Of a stretch of 64,000 bases of DNA, positions 8,801 to 18,300 are shown one piece after another. The stretch spans positions 68,402-132,401 of the IMG/VR virus record IMGVR_UViG_3300029319_000005, one strand, 5' to 3'. Position 1 is the stretch's first letter. Each line of letters begins with the position of its first letter. The position numbers were made by a program, and so were the translations under genes. This stretch comes from a virus. The notes below the pieces were generated by a model. The model saw only the letters and a program-made list of their open reading frames with translations. It searched no databases and was not told where the DNA came from.

Positions 8801-11515
8801 CTTAGCGTCTGAATAAATACTGACAGAGCCGGTAAAATTAGTTACGCTAGCGCCTGCAAAAAGTCGTTTAGCTTGAGACATGAACCCTGTCCCATAAGCA
8901 TTGCTGATTGACTCTGTAACATGAAATTCATTTTTTACGATGTCTTGTACTGTATTGACGCCATAAAATTCAACAACGTATGTGTCTGAAACGCCTATCG
9001 TTCTATTATCTAGTGTTGACTGTGGATACTTTGAAGGCGCGACCTTGACCGCAAAAGTCCAGCTTGAGTTGTCATACACATCATAAAAGACATCGGTTTC
9101 CAGCTTTCCACTAGACAACAACGAACTAGATAATTGAAAAAATGCGTGTCTCGTATCTTTTACGCTCTTAACAGAGCGGACTTCAAAAGCCCAATCGTCT
9201 CCAGCAGCATTGTGTGCCCAAGTTGTATCAGCAGGCGTGTCCTGGCGCGCGGAGTGTGCGCCAAAAATAGAGGATGTTAAGGGGTAATTACCCTCAAACT
9301 CAACCATGTCCGGATCCGGTATATACGGAAATAGTACTTCACTCTCAAATGTTGATCCAAATCCATTAGCTTCTTGCTGTAGCGTAGGATATCCAGAAGC
9401 CGACAAATACGCAGTGGAATCCGTAATTAAGGAAGATGTTTGTTGATAGACGACCGCGCTGTTTGCATCTAACGAACTAAAATCTATGAAAGTCTTTTTA
9501 ATTGTTGAATCATAATATTCATCTTTAACATCAAAAGTTAGATTGTCGGCAAAAGTGTTAATTTTTATTAAATCTTCATTAATCCCAAAACAGTGCATCA
9601 AATTCCTAAGAGACTTTATGGTCCCCTTAGATTTCATTATTTGAGTCAAATTGTTGTAAATGTTCTTATATATTAAATTTTTAATATCATCCAGTGGCTG
9701 GGAATGGATCTTGTCTTCTCCCATTTGCAAGAACTTTTCTACTATTTCTGCATCTGCAAATAGGTTTTCAGTATTGAACCCGACTCCATCCAAAAGATTT
9801 CTACTAATAGATGATTCTTTATTTATCTCGCTTAAAGATCCGGATACATATCTAATATCTTTTATCTTATTTAATTCATCAATCATAATATGCAACTCAT
9901 CAAAATAGCTGCCTATTATTTGTGTTAGCTGTTCAAGAGTTGGGTTTGTCTCCGACTCTTCTCTTATCCAAGATGGTAATGAATTAAATATGGAAGCATT
10001 GTTAGTAAGATCGTGTAGTTTACCTTCTTTTATTTTTGTTTCTATAAGAGATTGGACTTGTGGATGTTTTTCATAAATTATTGGGTCTTTAAATTCTGCT
10101 GCCGAGGCGCTTGCCTCTACAATTGCAGAATTTGTTGATCTCATATCCGTCAATAGCGCGCTGCTGTTGCTATACCCTGTCCAAGTGCCGTTTGTTACTC
10201 TTCCGGAATAATCCAAAACAACAGCATCTACGCTTGCTGTCTGGGTTATCCCCTCGTTAAACTTATAATAAACTCCAAGATCTACGGCGTTCCCATCTTC
10301 CGCAGAGCCGCTATAATAATATTTTATGTCGTCGGTATTTGTGCCGCCACCAATCTGTCTTTTCCAATATCTCCCAATTTGTTCAGGAGTTCTCTCTTTT
10401 CTCCAGAATCGGAACTCATCTAGAGATCCGCTTAAGGCTCCGTAGCCTTGCGTCGCAGCGTGGGATCCAGAAGGAGAAGCAACTAGGGCACCAATTTGTG
10501 CTACCATAGTTCCCGTTATTGAAGAAATAGACGATCCTGTAATTATTTCTTGGTTTAAAGCTCCATCTACATACAGCGTGGCTCTCATGTTGCTTCCCGT
10601 ATTGGCGAAGCTAAGGGCATAATGGTGCCATGTTGAGCTTGTAACAGGAACATCCGTACCTATTGATATTAGTGTTTCTCCGCCAATCGTGGCAGGCTGT
10701 GGGTCAAAAACTCCTTGGGCATACTGTCCTGACCCGGACATCAAAGAAATGTACAATGAAGAACCAGATGGAACAGGATCGACACAAGTAACGACTTTTA
10801 GACGCCCATACCCAGGCTGCCCCGCGACATCAGCACCCCAAGAGCCACTACTCCAAAGATCAAAAATTACCTGTGTTGGTGATTCAACGCTCGAAGTGTA
10901 TGGCACTTTTCTAAGCCAGAATTCTACTGTGAGTCCGTCAGTTCCATTAAACTCAAGATTAGATATTCTATTAATGTTAGAGTCATAATAGTTTGGCAAA
11001 GAATTAATAGAAGAGCTTGGCACAACTTCGCCACTCAGAGTCTCTGTTCCTCTAAGCTTACTAGGATGTGGACCACCTTTTAGAAAAATATACTGAGGAT
11101 AGTCATTGTAGGCATACGGATGTGAGACACTAGTAAAATTGCCCGCTACAGTGCTCATCTCTCTAGACCCTAGAAAATTAATGTATCCATTTGTTCTAGG
11201 ATATTGTTCTTCAAAAATATATTTGTCGATCAAAAGAGAGTTTTGATCCCATTCCATCTTTTCTCTTAAAGAACCATCATAGGGATATTCTTTGTAAATA
11301 CGCTCTATTGAATCTTGGTAATATCTAGCAGCCAGGCCGTATCTAGCAAAGTTTTTAGGGTCAGAATAATCTACTTGAGGCAAGACTCTATTAGATTTTT
11401 TTAAATAAGTTGGCACAAAAGCGGAAGACTCCACTTCTTGCTCTAGGTCTTTTTTACTTTTTTTAGTCAATAGCTGACTAAACTTTTCTTTTTTAAAGAG
11501 ATCTTTTAAACTCAT
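2819..11515 (-). CDS. giant baseplate/tail structural protein with LamG domain, 2,898 aa
   Basis: One of two giant proteins in the window. A concanavalin-like LamG domain is visible at about residues 186-385: it opens LEFNGTDGLTVEFWLRK, has the WHHYALSF strand near 296 and the GSLDEFRFW strand near 363, the usual signs of this carbohydrate-binding jelly roll. A helical region at roughly 500-650 with YFDELHIMIDELNKIKDIRY resembles baseplate proteins that sit at the wedge periphery. The remaining part is long, Ser/Thr/Asn/Gly-rich and probably beta-structured. The ATG overlaps the stop of the DNRLRE-type gene (ATGA). It is likely a peripheral baseplate or adhesin component. The LamG domain suggests glycan binding, which is inference. 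Confidence 0.75.
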   Translation of the reverse strand: MSLKDLFKKEKFSQLLTKKSKKDLEQEVESSAFVPTYLKKSNRVLPQVDYSDPKNFARYGLAARYYQDSIERIYKEYPYDGSLREKMEWDQNSLLIDKYIFEEQYPRTNGYINFLGSREMSTVAGNFTSVSHPYAYNDYPQYIFLKGGPHPSKLRGTETLSGEVVPSSSINSLPNYYDSNINRISNLEFNGTDGLTVEFWLRKVPYTSSVESPTQVIFDLWSSGSWGADVAGQPGYGRLKVVTCVDPVPSGSSLYISLMSGSGQYAQGVFDPQPATIGGETLISIGTDVPVTSSTWHHYALSFANTGSNMRATLYVDGALNQEIITGSSISSITGTMVAQIGALVASPSGSHAATQGYGALSGSLDEFRFWRKERTPEQIGRYWKRQIGGGTNTDDIKYYYSGSAEDGNAVDLGVYYKFNEGITQTASVDAVVLDYSGRVTNGTWTGYSNSSALLTDMRSTNSAIVEASASAAEFKDPIIYEKHPQVQSLIETKIKEGKLHDLTNNASIFNSLPSWIREESETNPTLEQLTQIIGSYFDELHIMIDELNKIKDIRYVSGSLSEINKESSISRNLLDGVGFNTENLFADAEIVEKFLQMGEDKIHSQPLDDIKNLIYKNIYNNLTQIMKSKGTIKSLRNLMHCFGINEDLIKINTFADNLTFDVKDEYYDSTIKKTFIDFSSLDANSAVVYQQTSSLITDSTAYLSASGYPTLQQEANGFGSTFESEVLFPYIPDPDMVEFEGNYPLTSSIFGAHSARQDTPADTTWAHNAAGDDWAFEVRSVKSVKDTRHAFFQLSSSLLSSGKLETDVFYDVYDNSSWTFAVKVAPSKYPQSTLDNRTIGVSDTYVVEFYGVNTVQDIVKNEFHVTESISNAYGTGFMSQAKRLFAGASVTNFTGSVSIYSDAKISSVKAWMSHLSNEEIKSHAIDASNYGTRQPANNAFVFQTGSTSNSGSTNVFIPKIKTLALDWNFELVTGSDAAGGFAVYDITSGSSDLKEEYGWLGNVVNLPNSGIGRGFLASTSSFVSVEYLEDSKKQLPELLYSEDMVSILSFDDDNLYRDQKPIKFITSIEKNMYHNLSEEIMNFFASVRDYGALIGRTEERYRQNYKRLAFLKQIFFERLGNTPDVEKFIDYFKWIDKALGDMILNLVPASSGVSRGIKTVIESHALERNKYRNKFPTIDSKFAEPASSGQLQPNLDTTSNDGNIAIPPLLVEQYEGFSAKPNAFLAGPKLNSPPSTDQDFHILWWKNKVDKTKYAKTGDAVLDVVRQKLFTVYQSGNQDLQNKPFVFNTSIKSKEIAGGVRMPTNKKGMSIASKVLSFASNKQFVINNSNVSDSTKTYIEEIIPTELLTKRKIVEVNIDNEPDAYLASGSDSVLPFAFYSASYEYDSGASLGGYLASLGVSLSSTQINFGNDFSNNEFETPLQGPFTERFVGGYQYRNVAPNKLDEAGNFNTAYNRPEGYNIVLASNQITVVPVDSINTNFARGTRIRLPGVKRPVNITNRPFYATSGSAITGNLNFTTPTRTMGNFERNYELVMTTGRDINNLWFKSGSTGLGGVSNQYPEVFTLTGNLNFALPDRATGSNKTVIAERFSSPGGKEVLTKGYLDPASETYSVYNQLNYRNSTVRTALNVSGALHSLLYGIQTGSFVSGDAYSPLVTASYHKVNRNARKNVTVIETSYMPPVNPTVLSGAIFDNDNVTHQIPQSDRNYNWITSSMFDINSAPYGFANPIGFVSSSSGEISQFKFLSASQTSVDSHVVDFVGLNTLINAPLLTGTNAVSTASLNTSIASLNSSDLLNALLLHQNGPYGFVSWKQINNSTNPLVRNMVKNNRISTFAAMNDFFAKSKYKWSGASGKEKVSHNSATNVRQLTSFTEPPVITSFKPITHKVATKDYDGNEANFDIKHSYANNISKFASVDLNNALGAENNKPTQPYDKLYKIYTNKDLGDDNPISELLSLEYKETIYPRSVNAYLGKIRGRQNYTELPGTGENGFDRINRRTFWRDSLFQRERTAGTALNSQGYTVYNNQSRILSVWPVDCGDVSEIDGLNGFPIDLSDINGAVGELVHYPFVNPTGSVDDGIFPSGFNAPMYGYHVSASAAMYRRAINHKVYADAYIRPPGYRTNVLAGKNPWFNSYEDYSEDIRRIAKDYAVLPEFRISDHMDFYLNNQSSSFIGTNNKFLSLDGAAHTSSANGEFADFNDNFFDIYSNSDFMKYFDVVQEDHINEEIGKPSRIKMTCRGVKKLLPYNGFYPSTRTLQLASLLSQSLGPYLSGSNENSNNPDTERLNSINRLFVAPGILFNSIKSAVAVDFPFYTEAKTGSTAYPNGASSIQQQLIGYSDDYDMRFPFEGLVDIVRHLPPTIKDVTAFGTSSATQTNIFLGEPSATGSYPYANWMFEKKPNFELAMHNFLGETVKFFLKDQQLTNFYSAQESQFKTMKSGSTYGMKVNMYKTNDMKLSENTDASAIRGRARGALYGPPMSSSYHSESNSVLSGFDDPAYAPHTPPYFYGLSQATLTFQCFETKKYTLEEIIAGVTASYTNANPALTGQYNDNVTRNKMEISASMNLFGTTRVQKVNYSTGLGPDGNYLPNTFETPSDSSFDVWSIGTKWECPALNFSASYSVDEGVGVWAGYGKIPDDTTGIFTGLSNVSDQESLLEVVGFQTSKERVGKIAESKKISEAIVAIPFVDSPELTGLDTVEYLGKSFFKIDTDEYRYQTELKISKGIAVEKGSTEDGADNIQQTSITDMYEKMQKYVIPPQLDFTDKDLDKDPFAMYIFEFNHVLDQRDLADIWQGVMPKISITAEKQDVTIEHAMNKHEFFGGMPLPPETRWMVFKVKRRAENNYFKITADSKDDDRFKFLFKSSEKDYKHSYNWPYDFFSLVELGQIEAAVEIEGDKKE

Positions 11516-13140
11516 TTTTCTTCGACTCTAAATTTAAAAACTTCTGCCTGTTCTTGGTAATCGCCATTAATATTATATGCAAAATGTATTTTATACATAT
11601 AATCAGTATCTAACATGCTCATGTCTAAATCGAAGTAGTTGCCATCAGAATCGTAGGACAATTTTGTTGCCTTGGTACTGCCAGTATTATAAGCGACGAC
11701 TTCCAGACCATCTACTGCTCTAATAATTTTATAATGTGCTTCTTCAATCACTTCTGTATTTGGCGTTGTAGAAGACAAAGTATATATATTTGGATTCCAA
11801 TTCTTATCCCTGACAAAGAGCCTAAGTCTTGGCTTTTCTTTGTTCGTATATGCTGCTTTTAAGTTTACTATGTTAGTTACGTATTCTCTAATTGGATAAT
11901 TTGTTGATCCTGTTATTCCTGTCGGGCTTATCGTGCCTGTGAAAAACTGTGTCAGATCGTAGTTTGCAAAAGTTCCAGTACTCCAAACGTCATAAATTGT
12001 TTCTAACGATGGAGATCCCGTAAATGCCAGCGAGGCTGTATAAATACCAGTATCATAATAGCCACCTGTAGCATATAAGAGACTCTCTCCTACATTACCA
12101 CCAGCACTTAAAATCATTTTAGAGCCGGACGGCTCTGTATCGCTAGCCGATCCAGAATACAATGCGACCATAATTGATCCTGTTGTGCCAATTTCAGGAA
12201 TATTTTTTAATTGTCCTTTAATATAATTGTATAAAAATAGCGTATTTAAGTTGTCTTCCGCAGGAGCCAAGGAACTGCTCATAAAGAATTGCCCTCGATC
12301 ATCTTGTACAGAGGAGTCCCATCTAGCTTCTAGCACTGGCCTCTTAAAAAAGAAGTCGCTGGTTCTGGAAAAGAACTTTTTAGTATAATACGACTCCGTC
12401 GAGCCTTCTAGATTTCTAGGGACGTTAGTGCCATCTCCTACTGAGTACGCTTCTTGAGATGCTGTCAAATATACACCAAATCCATAGTTTAAGTACGTGC
12501 CCGCAATCCACTCTTCTACCGCCGCAGTCACGTCCACTTCCATGTCTTCATCGCCGTTGGTGAAGGTTGTAGTATACATTGGCATTCCATCAGTCCCAGC
12601 AGAGTAGGCCGCTGTATGGAATGTTCCTCCAGGGACAAAGCCAGTCGTTTGATCCATACTAGAAGTTCCCCACGCTCCGTCCCATCCTCCTTTACCAGAA
12701 GCAGGAGCATCAACGCTTCCGGATATATTGCCAGAAACCCAATTAGATATACCAGTATCGGTATAATTCTCCATGTCTAGCCCGGTACCTTCATTCCAGG
12801 ACTGGGAAACAGCTTGTACATTAAGAATCATATTTCTAGGAAGGGTTAGGCCATGTTTGGCGTTAAACATTCTAAGATAAAATCTAACGCTCCCGCTAGC
12901 AGGTATAGTTCCTGCTGTCCTATCTCCTTTTATTTCCCCCGCCGTTGTGCCGGATACCGGAAATTGTATCAAAACCCTGGAAAGCTCCGTTGAGCCAGAA
13001 CTCGCTTGGCCAACAATAGAAAAAACTTCAAGGATATCAGAAGCGCCCATGTTTGATCCAGTGCCTCTTGTGCTAAGGTTAGTTTTAAAAGCATTCGTTA
13101 TCGTGTTATCCGCTGTGGCAAAATATCTTTTAATTGACAT
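11512..13140 (-). CDS. DNRLRE/TT7-type beta-domain virion protein, 542 aa
   Basis: The N-terminal half (about residues 10-280) has the layout of DNRLRE-type domains: an early N-x-F run (YFATADNTITNAF), a segment with LNVQAVSQSWNEGTG, and DMEVDVTAAVEEWIAGTYLNYGFGVYL, which matches the conserved V-x-W--G---NYG-x-L pattern of these carbohydrate-binding or cell-surface beta domains. The C-terminal half repeats strands rich in Thr and Ser. There is no signal peptide. It lies between the gp6-type gene (TAATG overlap) and the giant LamG protein (ATGA overlap), so it is most likely a peripheral baseplate or tail-fibre-attachment component. Confidence 0.65.
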   Translation of the reverse strand: MSIKRYFATADNTITNAFKTNLSTRGTGSNMGASDILEVFSIVGQASSGSTELSRVLIQFPVSGTTAGEIKGDRTAGTIPASGSVRFYLRMFNAKHGLTLPRNMILNVQAVSQSWNEGTGLDMENYTDTGISNWVSGNISGSVDAPASGKGGWDGAWGTSSMDQTTGFVPGGTFHTAAYSAGTDGMPMYTTTFTNGDEDMEVDVTAAVEEWIAGTYLNYGFGVYLTASQEAYSVGDGTNVPRNLEGSTESYYTKKFFSRTSDFFFKRPVLEARWDSSVQDDRGQFFMSSSLAPAEDNLNTLFLYNYIKGQLKNIPEIGTTGSIMVALYSGSASDTEPSGSKMILSAGGNVGESLLYATGGYYDTGIYTASLAFTGSPSLETIYDVWSTGTFANYDLTQFFTGTISPTGITGSTNYPIREYVTNIVNLKAAYTNKEKPRLRLFVRDKNWNPNIYTLSSTTPNTEVIEEAHYKIIRAVDGLEVVAYNTGSTKATKLSYDSDGNYFDLDMSMLDTDYMYKIHFAYNINGDYQEQAEVFKFRVEEK

Positions 13141-14933
13141 TATCTAACCTCACCTTTAATATTCGTGCTTGGGAACTTGATTTCATATATCATATTCGCA
13201 GGAATAAGCAATTGCGCGCCATCGCTAGTCGTATTGAGAGCGACGTTATACTGATTGTTAGAATACGCTCCGCCTAGTTTTTGATCCACTTGTACATCCA
13301 CAACGTCTAAGACGCTATCAAGCTTATTTAATGTTTTATAAATATCCCTAATCTTAAATGGTTCGCCAATTTCCGGCAGTGTAGAAAACTTTTCTTGCAG
13401 CGCTTGAAGGCAGTCCGTTAGTGTCTGCTCCGGAGTGTATTGTTGGTCCCCTGTCACTATAAAGTCAATTTCTAAATTAATTATATAGGCGTCTAATATA
13501 TCAATACTATCATTAAGCATTTTATAATTTTGAATCCAAGTCTTTAAATTTTCTTTTATAGAAGAATTACTATTTGAAAGATTCCCATCTGAATCTTCGC
13601 TTATGACAAATAAATTAATATTTCTTTTTGATGAATCCTGATCTTGGTAAACTGCTGCTCTTCTGACTGCTCCAAACTTTGTTGGCATTCTATAGCACAA
13701 ATTAATATAATCTTGCTTTGTCACTGCTCTGTTTTGAGATGAATATGTACCCATTGCTCTCATTCTTATTTCGTCAATGGACACGTCTTGTATGTCTCCA
13801 TTGATTGGGCTTTCATTATAAACTTCAATACTATTCCTAACATCTAGTAGCTTTGTAGAATCTAGCGATTCTTCGGCTAAGAAAAAGTAATTTATGTTTC
13901 CAGGTCCAGATATACCTCCAACAGTTATATTAGAGTCTGTTGTACTATTTCTTCGGTATTGTACTGTAAGAGTTGTGTTGCTTGGAGCAATCCCTAATTT
14001 GCTATTCGACAATAATTTTGTTGGATCAAAGCTTGTGTCAGCAATATATTTTTTACCGTATAAATTAAAATTAACTTTTGAAGGATCTACCACATCGTCT
14101 GAGTCTACCTCTGCTTCTGAACCGAAACCAAACTGCAAGAAAGTGTTATTGTCATCTTTCTCTACTACAAACCTTCTTGGCACTATAACTGGCTTTAATA
14201 ATTCTTTTACAAGCTGTCTATCATCCCCAGGATTTGGCACGCCTCTAAACACAGAATCTTGTGTTAAATTCTCTACTTCGTAATACTCTCTGCCCTGCTC
14301 ATCAAAAACGGAAATAATCTCCGTTGTATTTTCATCGTCAATTGGCACTTTTAAGAATCTAATAAAGTCTCCAATCGGGATTCTCTTCACACTCAATTCG
14401 CCAGAGATAATACTGCCAACTGCTTTTACCGCATATTTTAATGGCTTGCCAGTCGCGGAATCAATTGTAGCAGGGTACACAAGGTTGTCATTGTCAGCGA
14501 AGTCTACATCATCAACAAGTGTAAAAGTTGTTCCATTATCACTTCTTACGGTGCTCCCTTTTAATATTTTTGGCATATAATTGGTGTCAGGGCCACTTCC
14601 TACAGTATTCGCCGGTACTAGTAAAAATAATGAAACCAGCCCGGAAGAAGTATAGGCTTTATCTAGCTTGTAGCCTAGTTGTCTAGCTAGTCTAACTACA
14701 TTATCATAATCTACAGCGCTATCTATAAAAGACTCGTTGACCTGATAATCGAGATAAAACGAGAGCATATCTCCAACATAAGCAACCGTATCAAACATCA
14801 AAGAGCCAAAGGATGATTCGTTGAAATCTTTATAGTTAGATGGATAGTATCTTTTTGCGTATTCTACGAGTGACCGCTTTATTGATTCAAAATCTCTATT
14901 TGTGTAATTTATAGGATTATTTTTTTTTGCCAT
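13140..14933 (-). CDS. baseplate wedge protein, T4 gp6-like
   Basis: About 597 aa. The N-terminus (INYTNRDFESIKRSLVEYAK, then YYPSNYKDFNESSFGSLMFD and VAYVGDMLSFYLDYQVNESF) is the hallmark of the T4 gp6 / gpJ-like baseplate wedge family. A further region near SQNRAVTKQDYINLCYRMP also fits this family. gp6 homologues form the inner ring that links wedges in contractile tails. I place the start at the ATG at 14933, preceded by GGGGA at good spacing, rather than the TTG at 14948. It lies directly downstream of the gp25 homologue, a pairing typical of contractile-tail gene clusters. Confidence 0.88.
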   Translation of the reverse strand: MAKKNNPINYTNRDFESIKRSLVEYAKRYYPSNYKDFNESSFGSLMFDTVAYVGDMLSFYLDYQVNESFIDSAVDYDNVVRLARQLGYKLDKAYTSSGLVSLFLLVPANTVGSGPDTNYMPKILKGSTVRSDNGTTFTLVDDVDFADNDNLVYPATIDSATGKPLKYAVKAVGSIISGELSVKRIPIGDFIRFLKVPIDDENTTEIISVFDEQGREYYEVENLTQDSVFRGVPNPGDDRQLVKELLKPVIVPRRFVVEKDDNNTFLQFGFGSEAEVDSDDVVDPSKVNFNLYGKKYIADTSFDPTKLLSNSKLGIAPSNTTLTVQYRRNSTTDSNITVGGISGPGNINYFFLAEESLDSTKLLDVRNSIEVYNESPINGDIQDVSIDEIRMRAMGTYSSQNRAVTKQDYINLCYRMPTKFGAVRRAAVYQDQDSSKRNINLFVISEDSDGNLSNSNSSIKENLKTWIQNYKMLNDSIDILDAYIINLEIDFIVTGDQQYTPEQTLTDCLQALQEKFSTLPEIGEPFKIRDIYKTLNKLDSVLDVVDVQVDQKLGGAYSNNQYNVALNTTSDGAQLLIPANMIYEIKFPSTNIKGEVR

Positions 14934-14958
14934 TACAATGTTCCCCAAGCAAAAATAA

Positions 14959-15333
14959 TTAGTTCAAATCAACATTTATTGTTATAAGGTCTCTTAAAGT
15001 TAAGGATTCAACAAAATAAGAAATTTGTAGTGACAGGGTATTTTCCTCGCTATCAAAAAATTTGATATTTAAAATCTTTATAAAAGGCAAATAAATTTTA
15101 ACCTGCTCTTTAATTTTTGCTTTGATGTCGTTTTGTACATTTTGTCCTTTATTTTCAAACAAAAAGTTTCTCAAGCCCACTCCATAGCCTGGTATCATCA
15201 TTCGCTCTCCCGGCGCTGTCAACACTAACATTTTTAAGTTTTGTCTCATTAGAGTTGCATAATCTTTAATTAAAGAATACGGCCCGTCTTCTATATCGAT
15301 AGTTAAGGGTAATTTTGCGGCTATTCCAGGCAT
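14959..15333 (-). CDS. baseplate wedge subunit, T4 gp25-like
   Basis: 124 aa, the usual length for the gp25 / IraD-type (formerly lysozyme-like) family. The conserved block is visible: an N-terminal SLIKDYATLMRQNLKMLVLT, then PGERMMIPGYGVGLRNFLFE, matching the family's R-x-PxxGxGLxxFLFE pattern. gp25 homologues form part of the wedge core contacting gp6 and the sheath, and are the best-conserved marker of contractile injection systems. The ATG is preceded by AAAGGA. It sits between the giant 2,956-aa protein and gp6. This gene is the strongest evidence for a contractile tail. Confidence 0.92.
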   Translation of the reverse strand: MPGIAAKLPLTIDIEDGPYSLIKDYATLMRQNLKMLVLTAPGERMMIPGYGVGLRNFLFENKGQNVQNDIKAKIKEQVKIYLPFIKILNIKFFDSEENTLSLQISYFVESLTLRDLITINVDLN

Positions 15334-15374
15334 TTTAAGATTCCTTTAAATTAAATAGTTTGATGAAACTATTA

Positions 15375-18300
15375 TTAACATGGTTCATTAGAGTGATACC
15401 CTGCGGTAAGAGTTCCATCAAGAGGATCAAGTTTTCCGGTAACCGAAAGTCCCCAATAAGTCATTCCTAAAGGAGTGATGTGGAAAGGATTAGTAATTCC
15501 AGCAGCAAACAGCACTTCTTGTGGAATTAAAGGATAGGGGAGAAGCGATAAAACAATTGGGAACATCGCTTGTGAGCTTCTCCAGTATCTCATTGTTTTA
15601 TTATCGTAAAGAGATGATGCATCTCCACCAAAAGCAGCCTCTCCTGCTTTAATAGTTGTTTTTACGCCTTGATAGACAGTATCCTTAATTGCCTTCGCTG
15701 TTGCGATCGTTGGGTCTGAAATTTCAGCTAGGCCTTTTAGTATCATTAAACTAGCTTGTAAAATTACCTGTTGATCAATACCTGTAGCATCGACCGGGTC
15801 TGCGGTAGAAAAGGCGTATTGTTCTTCATAAGATCTAAATTCTGCCGCAGAATCATATGATAGTGGCAAGCTAAATGCTGTCATTGTATTTAATAAATCA
15901 CTTTTTGTTTGGCTAAACATCTGACTAAGCCCTGGTTTCGCCGTATCAACTATAGTGTTATAAGTGCCTAATGCACTCAGAGTAGCTAGGTCTTCAACAG
16001 GTAGAGAATAGCCAAAAAGCACTTGAAATTTTTGTTTTTTTAATAATTCTTCTTTGAGTTTAAAAACTTCTTCATAAACTTTATTGTAATCATACAAAAT
16101 ATTCCCATCTGGGCCTAGTTGCAATGCAAAGGAAAGAGGAATATCTTTATCTTCAACTCCATAAATGTCACTAATCTTAATCTTGCTTTCCGCTATCGGT
16201 ATTTTATATATTTCTTTATTTATAGTTTGTACTTCTTGTTCATCATCAACAGTCACTTGCTTTGTTTCTCTTTCAATTATTTCATATGATTTTTTATATA
16301 AAGGAGGATAGTTCCTACCGGGAGAGCCAGCAAATGCTCGGCGGGCCTGAATCATATCTGATAGGCTATTTTTTAAAAAGACACCGTCTGATGGAATCGA
16401 CTCTTCAGATTCTTTCGACACTGGTAAAACATAGCTGAGCCTGACACCAGCCTTCAAGGGCTCGTAATAGGTCGTATGGGGTTCATCAGCAAAAAATTCG
16501 CTACCCTTTACTGCTGGCATGAATTTAATTACTTTGTCGCGCAAATTGTTAATAATTTTAGCTCTTTTATCTCTCAATTCTTCAATCTTATCATACCAAT
16601 TCTTTAATAGCTTATAAGCAATTGTTTCTTCGCCTGAGATTCTTTCGTATTCATTCGTTTCAGGATTCAAATAATAAAGAGTTCTCGAATTGTACATATT
16701 ATTATGGTTAGTTTTAGACATGCCTGTCGCGAAAAGAGCCGCATCGTTCATGTGAACCGCAAACTTGTCTATAGACATGGGCATATTAAGATACTCACCT
16801 TCGACTCCAGGGGCACCCGCTCTTACTAATGGAATATCAACAACTGGCGTGTAAACAGCTTCTTCCCCTGCTTCAAAATCTTGTCCGTATAAAGTGTCAT
16901 AATTAATTATAGACATAAATTTATTGAGCGTCGCTCCAATTTCCTGGTCATAGTCGAGGCCGCGAGAGCCAATGTCTATATTATTTGTCATGGAATTTAT
17001 TTCATAAAATTTGCCACTTGGCGTAGGTCTTCCAATCCTAATTGATTTTAATTGTAGCGATTCATCAGAGTTCATAAAGTTATCTACAGCATCGCTAATG
17101 TATAAAATACTCCAATCATTCATATGGCTTTTAGGAAGCGTGTCATAATTTTGGATTTGATTCAGATAGAATTTCATGTTTAACAAAAGAGTGTCTAATG
17201 TGGCTCGTCTTCTACCATGATCTTCTGTCCAAATTTCTTTAAACTGGTTTAAAAAATATAAAACGCTTTTCGGCCCAGGATTATTTTCATCACTTAATCC
17301 ACTAAATCCGAATAAATTGTGAACACCCTCCATGATAGCGAGACCTGCGTCTTTTGCTCCAACCCAGAACCCACTATCCCAATCAGGATCCCAATCTTTA
17401 TGACTACCAAGTGATTCATTTAACAGTGGTGCGTAATTTTTTGATTTAATACCCCAAATTCTAGAATATTGTTGCGGCTTATAGGAAGCAGCAAGTATGT
17501 TCCTCTCAGGAAGCGCATTTTGTGTCACATCATCAGTAAGCACCTTAAACCCTACCCTAGAGGTCTCTTCGTGTAAATAATCTGGGTGATATCGTTTGCT
17601 CATATGTTCACTCACGCTATCTTGGATTATATCGTCTGGGTCCATGTTAACATTTTCACCCATCCAATCGAGTGATTTAAAATTAGTTACACTAGAGTTT
17701 GGTTGATGAATCGTTGTCTTGCCGAACAATAAAGATGGCTTTACAAACAGCGGCGCTTCGTTAATATCTGTGCCAAATAAACCGCTGAAGACGGCTATCT
17801 GTGAACTGAATTCATAATTTACATCTTCATAATCTAACAAAGGAAGAGAAGTCAAATCTTTTATATTCTTTTTTAAATTTTTCGTTGTTATTTGTTTTGG
17901 GAATATTATTTCCACGTCTGGATTAGAGAACTGTCTCCAAGTTAACCGTGAAACTGCTGAATTACCTTTTTTTAGGGTAGCGTCTATTTCTCGCTCAACA
18001 AGCTCATAGGGGTAATAGTTGAATCCTTGTATACAACTCGACCATTTTACTAGGTTGGCACCAATGCTTTTATCAGCGAAAAGGCCATAAAAAGTAAGAC
18101 CTTTTAGCACATGGTCAAAGTGCCAATAGAGTTCTTCAGCGTTAAGATTAAAAACAATCTCATTAACATCTACATATGATGTAGCTAGATTAGAAGAAAT
18201 TTGTAATTGCTCGCCATTAGTGGCGGTTAAAATATTTAAATCATAAACAGCAGTACCATCTGCAATACCTTTTAACTCGGCTATTTGGCTAATTCCTTTT